From Beroe ovata (lineage: Eukaryota; Ctenophora; Nuda; Beroida; Beroidae): DNA of 22,943 nt. The notes under the pieces were generated by a model, which searched no databases, was not told the DNA's origin, and was given only the letters and a program-made list of their open reading frames with translations. Positions 18,635-22,943 of this stretch are shown in pieces. Position numbers and translations under genes: made by a program. Where the stretch lies: contig CAMPET010000270.1 in assembly GCA_946803715.1 (NCBI GenBank), forward strand, positions 55,182-78,124, given 5' to 3'. How positions within the stretch are numbered: position 1 is the stretch's first letter; each line of letters opens with the position of its first letter.

Positions 18635-21600
18635 CTAAATCCTACCCATGGATGTGGAACTGTACAGTATTAACAAGTCTGCTGCTGAATCCTCTGCCAA
18701 CACCCTGACGACGATCGTCACCTTGGCAACGGTTGCTATGTAAATTTGAGGGGGTTGTCGGCCCCTACAGAAGGAAGTGATGAGAGTCCGCGTGTGTGTG
18801 TTGTAAATATCCACCACTTCGTCCACACCACATCGGGTCCGTGGCCAGCTGTTACCGCTCATACTGAACTCCACAAACTTGAGTAGGATGTTGGATCCGG
18901 GCTCGGCAGTGAGACTCCACAAGCACTGGGAACCTTGCTTCCCACTCCACGATATGGTCCGGCTCCCCTTCAGAACCGCAAATCTACCTCCGCAATCGTC
19001 TGGTGGTGTGATTCTCAAATTATTGTGTGTCATTGGATGTTGTTACTCTAAGTCTAATATAACAATTTGATCACATATTACTGAATATTCTGAATGAGAG
19101 GGGAAACACTCACTCCAAAGATAATCCACCGTGGCTAGGAATCCAGATCTATGGTACATGGAGTCACTGTGAAACTTGAGGAGAAGGTCAGAGGAAGTCG
19201 ACACGATGTTTGTATCGGTCTCAACCAAACCACACATGTTCGCAAGGAACGGGTCACTTTCGTTCCTCCCATCAAATACACGAAGAGAATCATACCTGCG
19301 AAGTGGGATATCTCAGAGTGAGCATAGCAATAATCATGTCCTAATCAACCACTGAAACCGCTCTCTAAACCAAAACCGTCATCTAAGATTTCACACTGAA
19401 AAACCTACAGTACACTCACCGACAGTACATTCCCTTTTCGAGATCGAATTCTGTGAACGTCACACTGATTCTCTCTTTCTCCGAGCCAGAAAGCACCCAC
19501 GAACAGTCAGTGTTGGCAGGATACGGGAGTGGGTAGTATGGGGAGGTTAGGACCCCCGCTTCACCCGACACTACATCCTGAATGATATAGGGGTGAACAT
19601 ATTGGGTACATACATTGGAACCCACAGCAGCTTGCGCAGTACAGGTTGCTGTTATTGTTGCTTAATGCTTCGTCACCAGTACAAGTTGTGCTAGTGTCGA
19701 CACAACAATACGAGGTTTTGACAAACCTCTGCATTAACCAACCTGGCCACGGCACACAGGATCCAGATATGTGGACGACTGTGCCGGGATCTGGAGGTCA
19801 GCCCGCGTGTCCTCAGTGAAGTTCTCTTCATCAGAACTGAGACCCAGAATACAGAGGCGGGGGTTGCGTGGGTGGATTGTGTGATAGGGATCACACGCGC
19901 AGTGGTGGGATCCGGGATCGTTCACACAATATCCCATGTCACACTGTATGTCCAGTGTTTCACACTCATTGATATCTGGGTGGGGAAATGGGGTTTGTTG
20001 TTCTTGTCACTGACACATGCCACGTTGTCATGTAATATGGCAATATTATTCTTCAAATCACTTATCGGAGACGAAACTGATCGTTACCTCTACATTGTGT
20101 CGCACCGTCCAGTTCATATCCTGCCCGGCACGAGCAGAAGTGTGACCCGGGCAAGTCGTGACAGAAGTGGTCACAACCCCCGTTATTTCCGTCATTACAC
20201 TCATCCTGATCGACACACCGGGCATATGTGTAATCGTATGTGAAGCCCCCGTGACACTCACATCGGTATGAGCCAGGCCTGTTCACACATTGCTGATCAC
20301 AGCCCCCATTGTCAACTAGACACTCATCAATATCTGAATAGCAGAGTGTTAGGGGGTCTTTGGTGGAAGAAGCAGTACTCCCATCATATAATTGTATTGT
20401 GAGGATCGCATATCATTTGGAATTCGTGAGAATATTCATCTAATTTCTTGAATATTATTCACGGAATTGCGAAGTGATTATCGCACTATAAATTGGTCTG
20501 TACCTATACATGAAGTTGCATCGTCTGGATCCTCGACAAATCCCTCGAAACAGGAACAGACCCGACCACCCGCATGATTGCGGCATGAGTGCTGACAGCC
20601 GCCATTGTCAATTCTACACTCATTTTCATCTGAAACACACATTGATTAACCGTTTCTTGGTATAAGTTATTACAATTTCTCCGTGTTTTAATAACCCGTT
20701 TTTCTGTATGAGGTTATGACTGGAGTGTGCAAATTATCATCTATATTTTTAAATATGCGGTAAGTTCGAAATTCTGAACTTAATGCAAGATAACCCGCGA
20801 TCATTGTTCGAAACGACGCTTGAAATTTATATGATGAAATTACTCAATTAGGCAGGTCGTTAGTTCTGTTTGATATGAGAATCTGAAATCAGATCTTGTA
20901 AAATAAATTTTAGCAAACGTCGTGTCACAGCGTTGGGTGTACAACAATGCAATTCCTGCAGACTTTGCAAGATCGAATCAGCGAGACACTGCAATTTCTA
21001 CAATTACACTCACGTGTTGCGCGATTTCCCTCACATATTTGTACACACGACAGCCGCGCGCGACGTAAACACAACATACGATTATATCTGGTACACGATT
21101 GATGAACAGTGAACACTTTTATTATCTGTTCATCCTGATGTTGCGTGACTAGAAGTGTGGCATGTGTGAAAATGGATCAACTCAACAACATTCTACACGG
21201 TGTTGATTTATTCAACGGGATTTATTACCTATTGAAGATATTTGACGGCGTATTATGTGCTTTTATATGACCTTTGACACAGTTCTAACATTTACATCAT
21301 TCTTTGTAAGCATATGACACGCACATGAAATGAAAAATTTACCAAATCGTTGAGCTTATTATCAAATTAGCGTCAATTTTTATGTCAAACCACTTTCCAC
21401 AGAAAAGGCGCTAGTATGAAGGTCATCCGCAGTGCTCAATAATTCTACTACTGTTCTTGTCCTGTTCCAACCTACCTACTACGAGGAAAAAATCCACAAT
21501 TCCCACAAAACGCAGGATGAATTACCGCTACTACGTCATGGAAGTCCACTTTTTTGGCGCCAATAAGGCGGGCGCTGCGATCAAAAGAGCCAGATTGAGC

Positions 21601-22354
21601 AGACAGGTGACGTTAAAACCAAATCAACTTCCGTGTGTCCTTGTAACTTTTGAAATCAATGAATCATAGGTCATACCACACCCTGCTTACGATATATTGC
21701 ATCCTGTGATTACACGCTCCACTGAACACAATTCTACAGCAAACATGAAAATAGGGGGAAATGAACAAAATATGGCACCGTTTAAGACTTATTTCTGTAC
21801 TGACATTTCACCCTTGCAGTAGGGATCATAATCAATAGTGCAGTAAGTTGATCATATACCTATAGGAACCACTTTCTCTACGTAACCACTATTCGGTGCG
21901 GTTGTGAAGGAGGTTCTGAGAAATTGCCCGGCTACCCGGCTAGAATTAGTGCGTGGTCTAAGTGAAGTAGCAATTCATTGTGTAATATAGATGGGCAGTT
22001 ATGAGTGATTGGATTAGAAGTGGGTACATAATGACAGGGGGCAGTGATGTGCACTACGAAGTACCTACCCGGGTCAATACAGATAGTGATGAGAACTACT
22101 AGGCAATCATGCGAACTGATGTTAGCCGTCTCTTGGTAGAGAAAGTGATCGACTGAATTATAACTCGGAACTATATTTCAAAATGTATCAAAAGTTATGT
22201 ATTTTTGTTATTGTACCAGATCATAACTCACCGATACATGAAGTCAAGTCACGGGATAAGGTATATCCCGGTTCACACGTGCAATCGTAACTCCCCGGAG
22301 TGTTGACACAAATCTGCGAACATCCCGCCTCCCCCGTCTCACACTCGTTTATAT
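18635..22354 (-). CDS. Secreted EGF/CUB-domain protein, 3' part (7 exons)
   Basis: Proposed exons in transcription order are 22354-22232, 20629-20504, 20333-20088, 19975-19743, 19577-19420, 19295-19114 and 18999-18635, joining in phase. The first three exons are phase 1-1 and encode whole EGF modules with calcium-binding starts (DINEC, DENEC, DIDEC, DQDEC). Exon 4 adds a fifth EGF (DINEC) and a linker. Exons 4-6 form CUB1, with four Cys, [14 protein letters not shown] and YDSLRVFDG. The last exon is CUB2 (DCGG..CLW..RC..FC), ending SMGRI and a stop. EGF1 and EGF3 carry the CxNxxxxYxCxC Asp/Asn-hydroxylation pattern. The product should be extracellular, since all domains are disulphide-rich secreted types. 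The signal peptide and earlier domains are off the right edge. Architecture recalls SCUBE (EGFs then CUB) or the start of cubilin, but with only two CUBs; I give no symbol. Confidence 0.88.
20630..22231 (-). other. 1.6-kb intron between EGF exons of the EGF/CUB gene
   Basis: This is by far the longest visible intron of this gene; the others are about 110-170 bp. I find no exon with an EGF pattern and matched splice sites. A minus-strand Cys-rich frame at 20925-21116 is the only near-candidate and is not convincing. A 70-codon + strand frame at 21457-21669 has no recognisable domain. Confidence 0.6.
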
Positions 22355-22884
22355 CTGGAGATTATACCGTATATGGAATAATTACTCTGGAACAATATCC
22401 ATCGCTCATGAGAGGGAATATAATTCTGAGGGTTCATGTCAAGTTTTTGACATAAGAATGTCAACAGCTTGGAGCGCACTATGAGCGAACTAAGACTTAG
22501 CGGAATTTCAAATATTCCCTGAGCCCGCGCACTTTTTGATCGATTTCACGGAATAAGGAATCGACAAAATGTCTGATAGGTAATTCGCCATAATAATTGT
22601 CATGGTTGAGGTGATTTGATTGTGTGAGTTTTTGTAGATGAAAGAAAAGGGCCGCCCCCTTGTCGAGTCAACTGTCTACCGACTTTAATTGTCTAGAGTC
22701 TGAATATATTATGTAACTATTATTAGTTATGATGTGTAGAGTCAATAACATTGTATATATCGGCGCTTGTATTACCTTATTGCGTGTGGAGATCTCTCTA
22801 GCTGTACGTGCAACAGTGCATTTGGTAATTAGTAATTACAAATCTTAAAAGTCCGTGTTATTCATTTGTTGGGGGTGACGTGTT
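22355..22884 (-). other. Intron sequence upstream of the first visible EGF exon
   Basis: This AT-rich sequence has no EGF-like exon, no open frame worth naming and no RNA gene that I can recognise. It is read as an intron because the next EGF exon starts at phase 1 after a consensus acceptor (TCTCCAG). Confidence 0.5.
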
Positions 22885-22895
22885 CTGTGTGTGTT

Positions 22896-22926
<31 letters not shown>

Positions 22927-22943
22927 TTGTGTGTGTTTTTTTG
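22885..22943. repeat. TG microsatellite at right edge
   Basis: A run of GTGTGTGT with occasional T substitutions continues to the window end. It mirrors the CA-rich repeats elsewhere in the window. Confidence 0.9.

Noticed and set aside
19578-19742. Cys-rich reading through the interval between EGF5 and CUB1
   Set aside because: Splicing 19743 to 19577 gives a proper CUB start (CRGQ then [13 protein letters not shown]) in phase 0. Reading through adds unmatched cysteines and meets stops in the EGF5 frame.
20925-21116. Cys-rich minus-strand open frame that partly resembles an EGF core (CVQICEGN...ECNC)
   Set aside because: Cysteine spacing does not make a full EGF, the calcium-binding start is missing, and no acceptor/donor pair of phase 1-1 frames it as the neighbouring EGF exons have.
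21457-21669. 70-codon + strand open frame rich in basic residues
   Set aside because: It has no domain, no splice context and no neighbour support, and lies within an intron of the minus-strand EGF/CUB gene.
1-22943. tRNA genes, CRISPR arrays or bacterial-type operons
   Set aside because: I saw no tRNA-like B box (GGTTCGANNCC) with a cloverleaf and no regularly spaced direct repeats with unique spacers. All genes are spliced eukaryotic genes.

Overview
The window is metazoan nuclear DNA. All four genes are broken by short introns with GT..AG borders, and two families typical of animals are present (BTB-BACK-Kelch and CUB/EGF). Genes are dense, most introns are 90-620 bp, and CA/TG microsatellites and minisatellites are frequent. 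This fits a compact invertebrate genome, but the sequence alone does not name the species. It is draft assembly: there is a 48-N gap (10762-10809) inside a CA repeat and a lone N at 16927 inside a duplicated repeat.

Layout. (1) 165-3389, + strand: the last seven exons of a KLHL8-like CUL3 adaptor (end of BACK domain plus six Kelch repeats); its BTB part lies upstream of the window. (2) 4266-15876, + strand: a complete 24-exon POLR3A, the largest catalytic subunit of RNA polymerase III. The exons join in phase to 1,394 codons, almost the length of the human protein as I recall it (about 1,390). (3) 12733-15178, - strand: a complete three-exon CCDC81 gene (two HU-like domains, coiled coil, Cys-rich tail; 720 codons) nested antisense inside POLR3A intron 22. 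(4) 18635-22354, - strand: the 3' part of a secreted protein with at least five EGF-like domains and two C-terminal CUB domains; its start lies beyond the right edge.

POLR3A and the EGF/CUB gene converge across about 2.8 kb. That interval holds three copies of an unidentified hairpin-bearing repeat (15987-17567) and a 325-bp Tc1/mariner-type MITE flanked by TA (17686-18010). POLR3A introns carry a 29-bp minisatellite running into a splice acceptor, a 17-bp minisatellite, and an array of RFX X-box-like palindromes.

The four genes are not an operon or a pathway. The most interesting points are the nested CCDC81 gene with a consensus-matching X-box about 95 bp upstream of its ATG, its possible 3' antisense overlap with POLR3A exon 22, a possible 40-residue alternative extension of POLR3A exon 3, the minisatellite-derived acceptor, and the unclassified repeat family. 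I see no wholly new multi-gene system. Exon borders are my own reading, from GT/AG signals, phase matching and remembered family proteins.
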